A stretch of 30,404 nucleotides of DNA from an uncultured Eubacteriales bacterium. GTDB taxonomy: Bacteria; Bacillota; Clostridia; Christensenellales; Aristaeellaceae. Made by a program: the position numbers and the translations under genes. Below, piece after piece: positions 1 to 9,858 of the stretch (positions are counted from its first letter, which is position 1; every line of letters starts with the position of its first letter). The notes beneath the pieces are model-generated. The model was given only the letters and a program-made list of their open reading frames with translations, was not told where the DNA came from and searched no databases. Location of the stretch: the NCBI GenBank assembly GCA_900553265.1, contig USDD01000022.1:1-30404 (forward strand). The letters run 5' to 3'.

Positions 1-137
1 AACCCCATCTCCTCCAGATCCAGGCTGTCCACAAACACCTCGATGAACCGCGCCGAGCTGTCCCGCGCCACCTCGTCCTCGATGTTCCACACGCCCATGG
101 TCATCTGGCGGCTGTCTGTCCCAACAACAAAGCCCAC
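1..137 (-). CDS. Transposase N-terminus, IS1182-like family (partial)
   Basis: The gene runs off the left edge of the window and only about 45 N-terminal residues are present. A GTG start at 137 is preceded by AAGGAGG seven bases upstream. The visible residues include FIEVFVDSLDLEEMG, which matches the conserved N-terminal block of IS1182-family (DDE) transposases, usually of the form RVIDAFVDSLDLEELGF. By family knowledge the full protein would be about 450-550 residues and would cut and join DNA at the ends of its insertion sequence. No terminal inverted repeat of the element could be identified between 138 and 373. The assignment rests on a short block, so the family is likely but not certain; another DDE transposase family is the main alternative. 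Confidence 0.7.
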   Translation of the reverse strand, partial: MGFVVGTDSRQMTMGVWNIEDEVARDSSARFIEVFVDSLDLEEMG

Positions 138-273
138 AAAATCCCCTCCTTGACGTGCGCTTCCTATATCTGTATAATTCGACATGAAGGGCGAAAATCC
201 TTTTGGTTTTGGAGAGTTTCTCCATGGTTGCAAGCGGGATTCTGATTGCGTTTTCAGACGTGCTGACCACAGT

Positions 274-300
274 CCGTCCGAAAACACAGTTTTCGGACGG
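274..300. other. Perfect 12-bp inverted repeat (hairpin)
   Basis: CCGTCCGAAAAC (274-285) is followed by a 3-base spacer and its exact reverse complement (289-300). It lies between the transposase start and the membrane-protein gene at 374, and is followed by an AT-rich stretch containing a TATACT (307-312). There is no T-run on either side, so it is not a standard intrinsic terminator. It could be an operator, an mRNA leader hairpin or part of the insertion-sequence end. Confidence 0.6.
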
Positions 301-373
301 ATATTTTATACTTACCACACAAAAATCGCCCGTCCAGAGCCCGAAATCGCGAAACGTGAAAGGATGAAAAGCG

Positions 374-889
374 ATGAACCAGAAGCGTCTGCACCTGCTG
401 CTGGGAATTGGCGGAATTTACCTCGCGCTCCTGACGATCTATCTCTGTCTTGCCGCTGGCGTGCTGCTGGTCAGCACGCTGCGCAGCATGATCCAGATGG
501 ACATGTTCGATTTTCAGCGCTGGAGCCTGCAGAACGCCATGCCGCTCTATATCGCCATGGCGCTCAGCGTGCTGAGCGGCCTTGCAAAGCTGCTGAGCGG
601 CGTTCTCGGTGCGCTGTGTCTCTTCTCCCCGCCCACCGAAAAGCGTCTTCAGCGCCTGGGCGTGGCGCTCTGCTCGGTGCAGGCGCTGGAAATCCTGTGC
701 GACTGGCGCTGGGGCCGTCTGTCGCCGCAGTCCGTCCATTATTCGACCTTCGCCTACCTCCTGCGCATCGCCCTGATCTGGCTCATCGCCTGGGGCTGGA
801 AGCGCTGGGACGAGGCAAAAGAGCCGGGACGCTTCCCGTTTCTGCGCGAGTTCGCCCTCTGCCGCGGTGATGGAAGGAACTCGGACTGA
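374..889 (+). CDS. Small multi-pass membrane protein, function unknown
   Basis: This is a 171-residue protein that I do not recognise. The ATG at 374 follows GAAAGGA nine bases upstream. Hydrophobic stretches at about residues 8-33, 57-85 and 126-143, with a weaker one near 94-110, suggest three or four membrane helices; the short C-terminal tail contains basic residues. It stands alone on the + strand between an insertion-sequence fragment and a strong terminator, so it appears to be a single-gene transcript. No catalytic motif is visible. No clear promoter was found, but a hairpin at 274-300 and a TATACT at 307-312 lie upstream. Confidence 0.6.
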   Translation: MNQKRLHLLLGIGGIYLALLTIYLCLAAGVLLVSTLRSMIQMDMFDFQRWSLQNAMPLYIAMALSVLSGLAKLLSGVLGALCLFSPPTEKRLQRLGVALCSVQALEILCDWRWGRLSPQSVHYSTFAYLLRIALIWLIAWGWKRWDEAKEPGRFPFLREFALCRGDGRNSD

Positions 890-966
890 AGCCATTTTTT
901 CCTCCGGAAATGCCGAAGAGGAACCTCCGCTCCCCTATGGCCGCAGAAATCTCCGCTTTCTTCATC

Positions 967-1034
967 AAGAAGAGCTGCAAAAGCGGCGGCATACATTCGC
1001 GTATGCGTCCGCTTTTGCAGCTCTTCTTTTCTTA
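967..1034 (+). terminator. Long intrinsic terminator after the 374-889 gene
   Basis: A perfect 20-bp stem (967-986 with 1009-1028) encloses a second 6-bp stem (989-994 with 1001-1006). The right arm runs into TTTTCTT on the + strand. It lies between convergent genes and would also obstruct transcription coming from the ROK gene, although there is no T-run in that direction. Confidence 0.9.
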
Positions 1035-1042
1035 TAGCGTTT

Positions 1043-2023
1043 TCAAAGTCCTCTCTTTTTCGCCAGACCGTATTCGGCGACCATCACCGCCGCCAGATCG
1101 CCGATCTGTTCTCCGGTCTGTGCGGGCAGCACCCGAAGACCTTCTACCGTCTGCGCCAGCGCCTCGCGGCGAAGAGCGCGCCACATGGTCTCGCGCAGCA
1201 GCTCCTCGCAGCGGACGTACACACTGCCGATGACGATGGTCTCCGGGTTGAGCACGTCCGCCAGCAGCGCCAGCGCACAGCCGAGCTTTTCGCCCGCGGC
1301 CTCGAACACCTGCCGCGCGTATGCGTCGCCATCCTTAGCATAGCCGGCCAGCGCGCGTGTGCTCATCTCCTCGTCCGTCTCGCTCCACGCCGGATGCTCG
1401 CCGCGCTCCGCCCATCCCCGCCGCATGCGGCAGGCCAGCCGCGCGATGCCGCCGCCGGAGCAGAAGCCCTCGAAGGAGCCGGCTTTGCCGTAGCCCACCG
1501 GGCCGTCGGCCGCCAGACGCACGTGCCCCACCTCGCCGGCCATGTCGCAGCGGCCGCGCAGCAGCCGGCCCTCGGCGATGATTCCCGCGCCCATGCCGGT
1601 GCCCATGGTCAGAAAGACCATGTTCTCGCTGCCGCGCCCCGCGCCCATCCTCCATTCCACCAGCGCGCAGGCGTTGGCGTCATTCTGCAGAAAGGCGGGC
1701 ACGCCGAATTCCTCCTCCAGCATGCGCACCAGCGGAACGTCGTCCCAGCCGGGCAGATTGGGCGGCGACTGAATCACGCCCGTGCGCGAATTCAGCGGCC
1801 CGCCGCAGCTCACGCCGATGGCCTCCACCGGCCGATCCGAGGCGGCGATGGACGCGCGCACCGCGTCAAACAGCTGCCTGCGCGCGTATTCAAAGCCCCG
1901 CTCCGTGTGGGTGTCGAATCGAATTTTCTTCAGAAGCTCTATTTCTGCGCCAGAATCCGCCGTCAGCACGGCGCATTTCGTGCCGCCAATGTCCAATCCG
2001 ATGATTCTATGCATGTTCCTCAT
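1043..2023 (-). CDS. ROK-family sugar kinase (glucokinase-like)
   Basis: This is a 326-residue ROK protein, predicted to phosphorylate a hexose or amino sugar with ATP in the cytoplasm. The phosphate-binding motif DIGGTK is at 11-16, the catalytic NDAN at 114-117 (Asp115), GTGMGAG at 141-147 and EVGHVRL at 164-170. In most ROK kinases the last block is followed by a CxCGxxGCxE zinc site; here the matching segment is GYGKAGSFEG (177-186), which has no cysteine, so the protein belongs to a zinc-free variant or has a different substrate. There is no N-terminal helix-turn-helix, so it is a kinase rather than a ROK repressor. A second ATG at 2014 (MHRIIGLD) is a possible start. It is transcribed alone from the promoter at 2047-2075. 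Confidence 0.88.
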   Translation of the reverse strand: MRNMHRIIGLDIGGTKCAVLTADSGAEIELLKKIRFDTHTERGFEYARRQLFDAVRASIAASDRPVEAIGVSCGGPLNSRTGVIQSPPNLPGWDDVPLVRMLEEEFGVPAFLQNDANACALVEWRMGAGRGSENMVFLTMGTGMGAGIIAEGRLLRGRCDMAGEVGHVRLAADGPVGYGKAGSFEGFCSGGGIARLACRMRRGWAERGEHPAWSETDEEMSTRALAGYAKDGDAYARQVFEAAGEKLGCALALLADVLNPETIVIGSVYVRCEELLRETMWRALRREALAQTVEGLRVLPAQTGEQIGDLAAVMVAEYGLAKKRGL

Positions 2024-2046
2024 CCGTTCATCTGCTTTTGTAAATT

Positions 2047-2075
2047 AGTTTAACATAAAACAGCAGATTCGTCAA
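2047..2075 (-). promoter_or_regulatory. Promoter of the ROK kinase gene
   Basis: TTGACG (complement of 2070-2075) and TAAACT (complement of 2047-2052) are separated by exactly 17 bases and sit 23 bases ahead of the ATG at 2023. Confidence 0.7.
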
Positions 2076-2110
2076 GACAAAATCGCTTTGCATGCATTCT
2101 CACCACGCAA

Positions 2111-2141
2111 AGAGCCGCCGCGCGATCTGCGCGGCGGCTCT
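2111..2141 (-). terminator. Terminator of ileS
   Basis: A perfect 13-bp GC-rich stem (2111-2123 with 2129-2141) has a 5-base loop and is followed on the minus strand by TTTGCG. It lies 31 bases past the ileS stop codon. Its sequence is nearly the same as the hairpin at 16980-17009. Confidence 0.75.
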
Positions 2142-2172
2142 CAATGGATTCATATTTCCGCTTGGTTCATTC

Positions 2173-5310
<3,138 letters not shown>

Positions 5311-5340
5311 GACCTTTCCTCCATTTCGTGTTCCGTGCGT

Positions 5341-5606
5341 AAAAAAACAGCCTTCCTCCCAGCTTCTGGGACGAAGACTTCGCGGTACCACCCAAATTGA
5401 CGCTTTCGCGTCCGCTCGTGCTCGCTTTAACGGGCGAAACCCGGCGGCGTCTACCGGCCCATGGGGCGTTCGAGCCACTGCTCCGGGGTGATTCCCCTCT
5501 GCCGCCGCCGTCCGGACTCTCACCATGCTCCGGCTCGCTTTGCGGCGCGGGACAAAGGGCGCTCCCCATCCGCGCGTTGATGTTTCCACCGGCTTTTGCC
5601 GGAATT
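5341..5606 (-). promoter_or_regulatory. T-box leader riboswitch of ileS
   Basis: This fills the 342-base gap between ileS and the J-domain gene. The minus strand carries the canonical T-box AATTTGGGTGGTACCGCG (complement of 5381-5398), whose bulge pairs with the NCCA end of uncharged tRNA. It is followed by an 11-bp terminator stem with one mismatch (within 5351-5376) and a run of seven T (complement of 5341-5347). Upstream is a stem I-like region with an AGAGTCCGG segment; a candidate isoleucine specifier codon ATC followed by A lies at 5492-5490, within GGAATCACCCC. Binding of uncharged tRNA-Ile should favour the antiterminator and let ileS be transcribed. The 5' end is estimated from the promoter. 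Confidence 0.93.
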
Positions 5607-5612
5607 ATTCTT

Positions 5613-5641
5613 ATTATATACCGCTTTTCCGCCGTTGTAAA
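5613..5641 (-). promoter_or_regulatory. Promoter of the ileS T-box transcript
   Basis: TTTACA (complement of 5636-5641) and a perfect TATAAT (complement of 5613-5618) are separated by 17 bases. It lies just past the stop of the J-domain gene and upstream of the T-box leader. Confidence 0.85.
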
Positions 5642-5652
5642 GCCCTCGGACG

Positions 5653-6147
5653 TTAAACCTTGTGCCGGGCAAAGGGAAAGCGGCGGCCTTCGCCCACGGC
5701 CTGCGCCTCGCGCAGCGCCCGGGCATACTTGGCCGAGCCGGGATTCTGATGCGCCGCCACGGACAGATAGATCAGCGCCTTCTTCGTCTCGCACAGCCGC
5801 ATCAGCACCGCGCCGAACAGATAGTTCCATTCCGCGCAGCGGGTGGAGATGTCCATGAGCATCCGGCGCGCGGAGAGAAAATTGCCGTCGTCGATGAGCT
5901 CCTGCACGCGCCTGAGCGCCGCGCTCTCGGCCTCCTCGCCGGAAACGGCGCGCTTCAGCCCGTTCAGGCACGCCCGATAGGCCGCGTTGATCTCGGCCAT
6001 CTTCTCGTTCGCCCAGTCGCGCTCCGGCCCCTGCGCAAAGCGGTCGGGATGCCAGCGGCGCGCCAGCGCGCGATACGCCGCGCGGATGTCGTCGCGCGTG
6101 GCCGTGACCGGAATTTTCAAAACCTCATATCCGTTCAAGGGGCTCAC
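5653..6147 (-). CDS. DnaJ-domain (J-domain) protein
   Basis: The 164-residue protein begins with a J domain (about residues 5-65) containing the essential HPD tripeptide at 33-35 in RRWHPDRF, so it should stimulate the ATPase of an Hsp70 partner. The remainder (about 75-150) is helical and resembles a pair of TPR-like helices, with no zinc-finger or glycine-rich region, so it is a J-domain co-chaperone of type III rather than DnaJ itself. The GTG start at 6147 lacks a good ribosome site; TTG at 6138 has GAGGTGAG just ahead of it and may be the real start. It has its own promoter at 6188-6217 and is followed at once by the ileS promoter. The client and Hsp70 partner are unknown. Confidence 0.88.
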   Translation of the reverse strand: MSPLNGYEVLKIPVTATRDDIRAAYRALARRWHPDRFAQGPERDWANEKMAEINAAYRACLNGLKRAVSGEEAESAALRRVQELIDDGNFLSARRMLMDISTRCAEWNYLFGAVLMRLCETKKALIYLSVAAHQNPGSAKYARALREAQAVGEGRRFPFARHKV

Positions 6148-6187
6148 CTCGGAAATAAAATACGGAAAAGATCGAAAGAATATGCAG

Positions 6188-6217
6188 ATTATAGCATCTG
6201 CGGCGGCGCGCTGTCAA
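6188..6217 (-). promoter_or_regulatory. Promoter of the J-domain gene
   Basis: Perfect TTGACA (complement of 6212-6217) and perfect TATAAT (complement of 6188-6193) are separated by 18 bases. The -35 box lies inside an imperfect hairpin (6198-6243) downstream of the MATE gene. Confidence 0.8.
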
Positions 6218-6243
6218 GTGCAGGACAGTTAAGCGCGCCGCAG
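6198..6243 (-). terminator. Imperfect hairpin after the MATE gene, possible terminator
   Basis: GC-rich arms (CTGCGGCGGCGCG and CGCGCCGCAG) enclose an inner CTGTC/GACAG pair. It begins 7 bases past the MATE stop codon but lacks a T-run, and it overlaps the -35 box of the next gene. Termination here is uncertain. Confidence 0.4.
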
Positions 6244-6249
6244 CGGAGG

Positions 6250-7581
6250 CTACATATAATGATACTTCTCGCGCTTGCCGAACAGGAACGCCAGCGACAC
6301 CGCGAAGGCGGGAATTTCCGCCGCGGCGATGGACCACCAGACGCCGTCCACGCCGAATAGATTGGGCAGGATCAGCACGGCCAGCATCTGGAAAACCAGC
6401 GTGCGCAGGAAGGACACCGCCGCCGAGATCGCGCCGTTGTTCAGCGCCGTGAAGAAGGACGAGATGAAGATGTTGAAGCCCGAGATGAGGAAGGTCAGCG
6501 AAAACAGCCGGAAGGCGTGGACGGTCATCTGCAGAAGTTCCGCGTCGTAGCCCACGAACACCTTCGCCAGCGGCTCGGCCAGCAGATAGGCCGCCACAGT
6601 CAGAATCGCACCCGCCGCCGCCGTCAGCGCCGCGCTCTTTTTCAGCATGCTCTTCAGCTCCGCGTGGTTTTCCGCGCCGAAATGGAAGCTGACGATGGGC
6701 GCGCTGCCCACGGCGTAGCCGATATAGATGGCGATGAAGATGAACTGAACGTACATCAGCACGCCGTAGGCCGCCACGCCGTTTTCGCCGGCGAAGCGCA
6801 GCAGCTGGAAATTGTACAGCATGCTCACCAGCGAGCCGGAGATGTTGCTCATCAGCTCGGACGCGCCGTTGAAGCAGGCCTGCCCCATGGCTCTCCATTC
6901 GATCCTCGCCCGCACCAGCCGAAGCCGGCTGGTGTTGGGCCGGGCGAAGTAGATCAGCGGGAACACACCGCCCACGCACTGGCTCAGACCCGTGGCCAGC
7001 GCCGCACCCTCCACGCCCCAGCCGAAGCCGGCGATAAACAGCGCGTCCAGCGCCATGTTGGTCACGCCCGCCGCCACGGTGGCGTACAGGCCCAGCTTGG
7101 GCTTTTCCGCGGCGATGAGGAAGGCCTGAAACACATTCTGAAGCATGAAGGCCGCGTTGAAGGCCAACACCACGCGTCCGTACCGCACACAGTCGGCCAG
7201 CATCGCGTCCGTCGCGCCCAGCAGCCGGGAGATGGGCTCCATCAGCGCCACGCCCAGAATCGACAGCACCAGACCCGACCCCAGCGTCAGCTTGATGAGC
7301 ATGGAGAAATAGCGGTTGGCCGTCTCGTCGTCGCCCGCGCCCATGGTCTTGGCCACCAGCGCGCTGCCGCCGGTGCCGATCATGAAGCCGAAGCCGCCCA
7401 GAATCATCAGAAAGGGCATGGCCAGATTGATGGCGGCGAAGGACGTCTTGCCCACGAAATTGGACACGAACAGGCCGTCCACCACGCCGTAGATGGACGT
7501 GAAGGCCATCATCACGATGGACGGAAGCACAAACCGCAGCAGCTTGCGGATGGTGAAATGGTCGGAAAGCTGAATTTTCAT
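6250..7581 (-). CDS. MATE-family multidrug/cation antiporter
   Basis: The 443-residue protein is an inner-membrane exporter of the MATE family, expected to expel drugs or metabolites in exchange for Na+ or H+. The N-terminus MKIQLSDHFTIRKLLRFVLP is followed by about twelve hydrophobic helices in two similar halves (about residues 15-220 and 235-440); segments such as VVDGLFVSNFVG and GGFGFMIGTGGSALVAKTMG are typical of the family. The ATG at 7581 follows AAGGAG nine bases upstream and overlaps the stop of the MarR gene by four bases (ATGA), so translation of the two is probably coupled. It should be de-repressed when the MarR ligand is present. The substrate is not predictable. Confidence 0.92.
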   Translation of the reverse strand: MKIQLSDHFTIRKLLRFVLPSIVMMAFTSIYGVVDGLFVSNFVGKTSFAAINLAMPFLMILGGFGFMIGTGGSALVAKTMGAGDDETANRYFSMLIKLTLGSGLVLSILGVALMEPISRLLGATDAMLADCVRYGRVVLAFNAAFMLQNVFQAFLIAAEKPKLGLYATVAAGVTNMALDALFIAGFGWGVEGAALATGLSQCVGGVFPLIYFARPNTSRLRLVRARIEWRAMGQACFNGASELMSNISGSLVSMLYNFQLLRFAGENGVAAYGVLMYVQFIFIAIYIGYAVGSAPIVSFHFGAENHAELKSMLKKSAALTAAAGAILTVAAYLLAEPLAKVFVGYDAELLQMTVHAFRLFSLTFLISGFNIFISSFFTALNNGAISAAVSFLRTLVFQMLAVLILPNLFGVDGVWWSIAAAEIPAFAVSLAFLFGKREKYHYM

Positions 7582-8057
7582 GCGTTTTCTCCTTCGTCGT
7601 TTTCGCCGGGCAGCAGGCTGGCTCGGGCGGTCTCCTCGCGCAGCGCCTCCATATACATCCGGTCCAGGCGCAGATACTCCTCCTGCCGCGGGCCCAGCGC
7701 GTTCAGCGCCCGCGTCTCGGCGGCGAAGAGAGCGTCCACCGTGCGCTCGGCCAGCGCGCGCCCCTTTTCGCCCAGAAACACCCGCTTGCCCCGGCGGTTC
7801 TCCGCCGGGCGCAGCTCCAGCACGCCTTCGCGCTCCATCTTCTTCAGCGCGCTGTTCACGGTCTGCTTGGGCATGAACATGCGGTCGCACAGCTCGCGCT
7901 GGGTCAGCTGCCCGTCGGCCTCGCGCACCGCGTAGAGAATCCAGAACGCGCCATCGGAGAAGCCCAGGGCCTTCGCCGTCTGATGATAGACCTCGTCCAT
8001 CTCCCGATGCACGGCGTTGAGCTGCGCCAGATGCGCGCTGAGCTGAAATTCGCCCAT
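7578..8057 (-). CDS. MarR-family transcriptional regulator
   Basis: The 159-residue protein has the MarR winged-helix fold. The recognition region is LTQRELCDRMFMPKQTVNSALKKM followed by a basic wing (ENRRGKRVFLGEKG); helices at both ends form the dimer interface. The start was set at the ATG at 8057, which has AAGGAGG seven bases ahead, rather than an in-frame codon further upstream. It is the first gene of a two-gene operon with the MATE exporter, and a perfect palindrome lies between its -35 and -10 boxes. This arrangement fits a repressor that controls itself and the exporter and releases DNA when a small molecule binds. The ligand is unknown. Confidence 0.93.
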   Translation of the reverse strand: MGEFQLSAHLAQLNAVHREMDEVYHQTAKALGFSDGAFWILYAVREADGQLTQRELCDRMFMPKQTVNSALKKMEREGVLELRPAENRRGKRVFLGEKGRALAERTVDALFAAETRALNALGPRQEEYLRLDRMYMEALREETARASLLPGENDEGENA

Positions 8058-8089
8058 AGTCGTTCCTCCTTTTCGGCTCATATTACACG

Positions 8090-8118
8090 ATTATAGTCCG
8101 ACATCGGACTATAGTCAA
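8090..8118 (-). promoter_or_regulatory. marR-MATE promoter with embedded palindromic operator
   Basis: TTGACT (complement of 8113-8118) and perfect TATAAT (complement of 8090-8095) have a 17-base spacer. A perfect 10-bp inverted repeat, TATAGTCCGA (8092-8101) and TCGGACTATA (8104-8113), covers the whole spacer and touches both boxes. A dimer bound here would block RNA polymerase, so it is the likely MarR operator. Confidence 0.88.
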
Positions 8119-8205
8119 GCATATTTTCTGCAAAGTCCGCCGAAAACGCGAAAAGGATTCGCCACTTTTTCGCCACATTTTGTCGCGGTAATATTTTCCA
8201 AAAGA

Positions 8206-8219
8206 TGAAATATATTTCA
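8206..8219. promoter_or_regulatory. 14-bp perfect palindrome upstream of capA-like gene
   Basis: TGAAATATATTTCA lies 60 bases ahead of the TATAAT at 8279-8284 in the divergent region between marR and the CapA-like gene. It may be an operator, but an AT-rich palindrome of this size could also be chance. Confidence 0.3.
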
Positions 8220-8278
8220 GCTCTGTTTCGCTTTGCGCACAAATGCCGCTATTTTTTCATTTTTCTCCGATCTTACGC

Positions 8279-8284
8279 TATAAT
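8279..8284 (+). promoter_or_regulatory. Probable -10 box of the CapA-like gene
   Basis: A perfect TATAAT lies 31 bases before the ATG at 8316. The matching -35 is weak: TTTTCA at 8254-8259 with a 19-base spacer. Confidence 0.5.
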
Positions 8285-8315
8285 ATAGAAGATTGCAAAG
8301 GTTTCGGAGGTTTTT

Positions 8316-9743
8316 ATGCCTGAAAATATGACAAAAAAGCGAAAGGCCGCGGCGGCGCGGAAGGCGCGCAGACGGCGCAGGCAGCGCCGCCAGCTGATGC
8401 TCACGAGCCTGTTCCTGCTGGTCTGCGTCGGCGCGTTTGCCAGCCTTTCGCTGCTGAACCGCAGCACGCCGGACAGGGCCGAGGCGCAGCAGTGGTACGT
8501 CGCCGACGGCGAGATGCAGATTCTGGCTGCGCCGGCGGCGGGCACGCTGGACAATCGCGCCAGCGCCGCGGACACGCTGGACAATCGCACCAGCGCTGCG
8601 GACACGCTGCCATTCATGGCTGCCACCGCCGAGCCGACGGCGCAGCCCGCCGCTGAACCCACGGCGGAGCCCGAGCCCACCGCCGAGCCGCAGGGCATGC
8701 ACTTCTTCTCCGCGGTCACGCCGCCCGAGGAGAGCGCTGCGCCGATGGAGACGCTTGCCCCTGAGGCGACGCTCACCCCCGGCGACGCGGAGATCACCAT
8801 CACCGCTGTGGGCGACTGCACGCTGGGCGGCGACATTCCCACCGGCGCGTACAAATCCTTCGCTTCCTATTATGACAAGTACGGCCCGGACTATTTCTTC
8901 GCCAATGTGCGCGAGCTGTTCGCGAGCGACGATCTGACCATCGTCAACCTCGAGGGCCCGCTGACCACCAGCGAGAAGATTCGTGGCCGCAAGTTCAACT
9001 TCCGCGGCCTGCCGGAATACGTGAGCATTCTCTCCGGCTCCAGCGTGGAGATCTGCAATGTGGCCAACAACCACGCGCTGGACTTTGGCATGGACGGCCT
9101 GCTGGAGACGGCGGACGTGCTGGAGGGCGCCGATATCGGCGTGAGCGGTTTCGGGCGCATGTACTACACCGACGTGAAGGGCGTTCGCGTGGGCTCGCTG
9201 GGCTTCACCGAATGGGACTTCACTCAGAAGCAGATCGAGACCGCCGTGCGCACGGCGCGGGAGAACTGCGACCTGCTCATCGTGTCCATCCACTGGGGCG
9301 ACGAGGGAAGCCACACGGCCACCTCCGCCCAGAAGCGTCTGGGGCGCGCCATCGTGGATGCGGGCGCGGACGTGGTGCTGGGCACCCATTCCCACGTCTA
9401 TGGCGGCGTGGAGCTGTACAACGGCAAGTACATCGTCTACAGTCTCGGCAATTTCTGCTTCGGCGGCAACCGCAATCCCCGGGACAAGGACTGCATGATC
9501 TTCCAGCAGACCTTCCGCGTATCCGCGGACGGCGCTGTGGAGGACGCGGGCATCAACCTGATTCCCGCCCGCGTGTCCTCCTCGGACAGCACCAACGACT
9601 TCCAGCCGAAAATTCTCGGCGCGGAGGCCGGCCAGAAGCTGCTGAACAAAATCGGAAAGGTCTCTTCGGTGAACCCGGCCAGCGTGCTGTGGATGTCGGA
9701 CAGCTATCCGACCCGCCTGCTGTCGGCGGCGCAGGAGGGATGA
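8316..9743 (+). CDS. CapA/PgsA-like metallophosphatase-fold surface protein
   Basis: The 475-residue protein has a cytoplasmic tail very rich in Arg and Lys (6-26), one membrane helix (about 27-47), a low-complexity linker (about 72-155) and an external CapA domain (about 158-450). The domain shows the expected metallophosphatase-like motifs: VGDCTLGGD at 165-173, VNLEGPLT, NVANNHALDFG, IHWGDEG and GTHSHVYGG followed by YSLGNF. CapA proteins take part in making or anchoring poly-gamma-glutamate or other envelope polymers, though many homologues have no proven role. The linker contains two copies of a 10-residue repeat TLDNR(A/T)SAAD and a stretch of AEPT repeats. The ATG at 8316 follows GGAGG by five bases. 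No capB or capC lies nearby, so capsule synthesis itself is not implied. Confidence 0.88.
   Translation: MPENMTKKRKAAAARKARRRRRQRRQLMLTSLFLLVCVGAFASLSLLNRSTPDRAEAQQWYVADGEMQILAAPAAGTLDNRASAADTLDNRTSAADTLPFMAATAEPTAQPAAEPTAEPEPTAEPQGMHFFSAVTPPEESAAPMETLAPEATLTPGDAEITITAVGDCTLGGDIPTGAYKSFASYYDKYGPDYFFANVRELFASDDLTIVNLEGPLTTSEKIRGRKFNFRGLPEYVSILSGSSVEICNVANNHALDFGMDGLLETADVLEGADIGVSGFGRMYYTDVKGVRVGSLGFTEWDFTQKQIETAVRTARENCDLLIVSIHWGDEGSHTATSAQKRLGRAIVDAGADVVLGTHSHVYGGVELYNGKYIVYSLGNFCFGGNRNPRDKDCMIFQQTFRVSADGAVEDAGINLIPARVSSSDSTNDFQPKILGAEAGQKLLNKIGKVSSVNPASVLWMSDSYPTRLLSAAQEG
8544..8609 (+). repeat. Tandem 30-bp repeat inside the CapA-like gene
   Basis: Two full copies and the start of a third of a 30-base unit beginning ACGCTGGACAATCGC lie at 8544 and 8574, with the next ACGCTG at 8604. 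Copies differ by a few bases. They encode TLDNR(A/T)SAAD in the linker between membrane helix and enzyme domain, so their number can probably vary without loss of frame. Confidence 0.8.
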
Positions 9744-9746
9744 GCG

Positions 9747-9785
9747 AATCGCCCGGTCTTTCGAAAGAGACCGGGCGATTTTTTT
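9747..9785 (+). terminator. Terminator of the CapA-like gene
   Basis: A stem starting AATCGCCCGGTCT pairs with its complement across a short loop and ends in seven T. It begins 3 bases past the stop codon at 9743. Confidence 0.93.
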
Positions 9786-9858
9786 ACGAAATTGAGTGAA
9801 CTTACTTAATACTTTCTTCGTCTAATGGGAGAAAATTCCATTCGGAGGAGGAGAGAAC

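Noticed and set aside
5311..5589. Upstream extension of the ileS reading frame
   Set aside because: The extra codons cover the T-box leader and terminator; the ATG at 5310 has the ribosome site and the conserved N-terminus of IleS.
6517..7935. Long + strand frame opposite the MATE and MarR genes
   Set aside because: Rich in His, Gln and Arg with no motif, ribosome site or promoter; a shadow of the real minus-strand genes.
8544..8609. 30-bp repeats as a possible CRISPR array
   Set aside because: The units are directly adjacent without spacers, lie in frame inside a coding gene and encode a regular peptide repeat.
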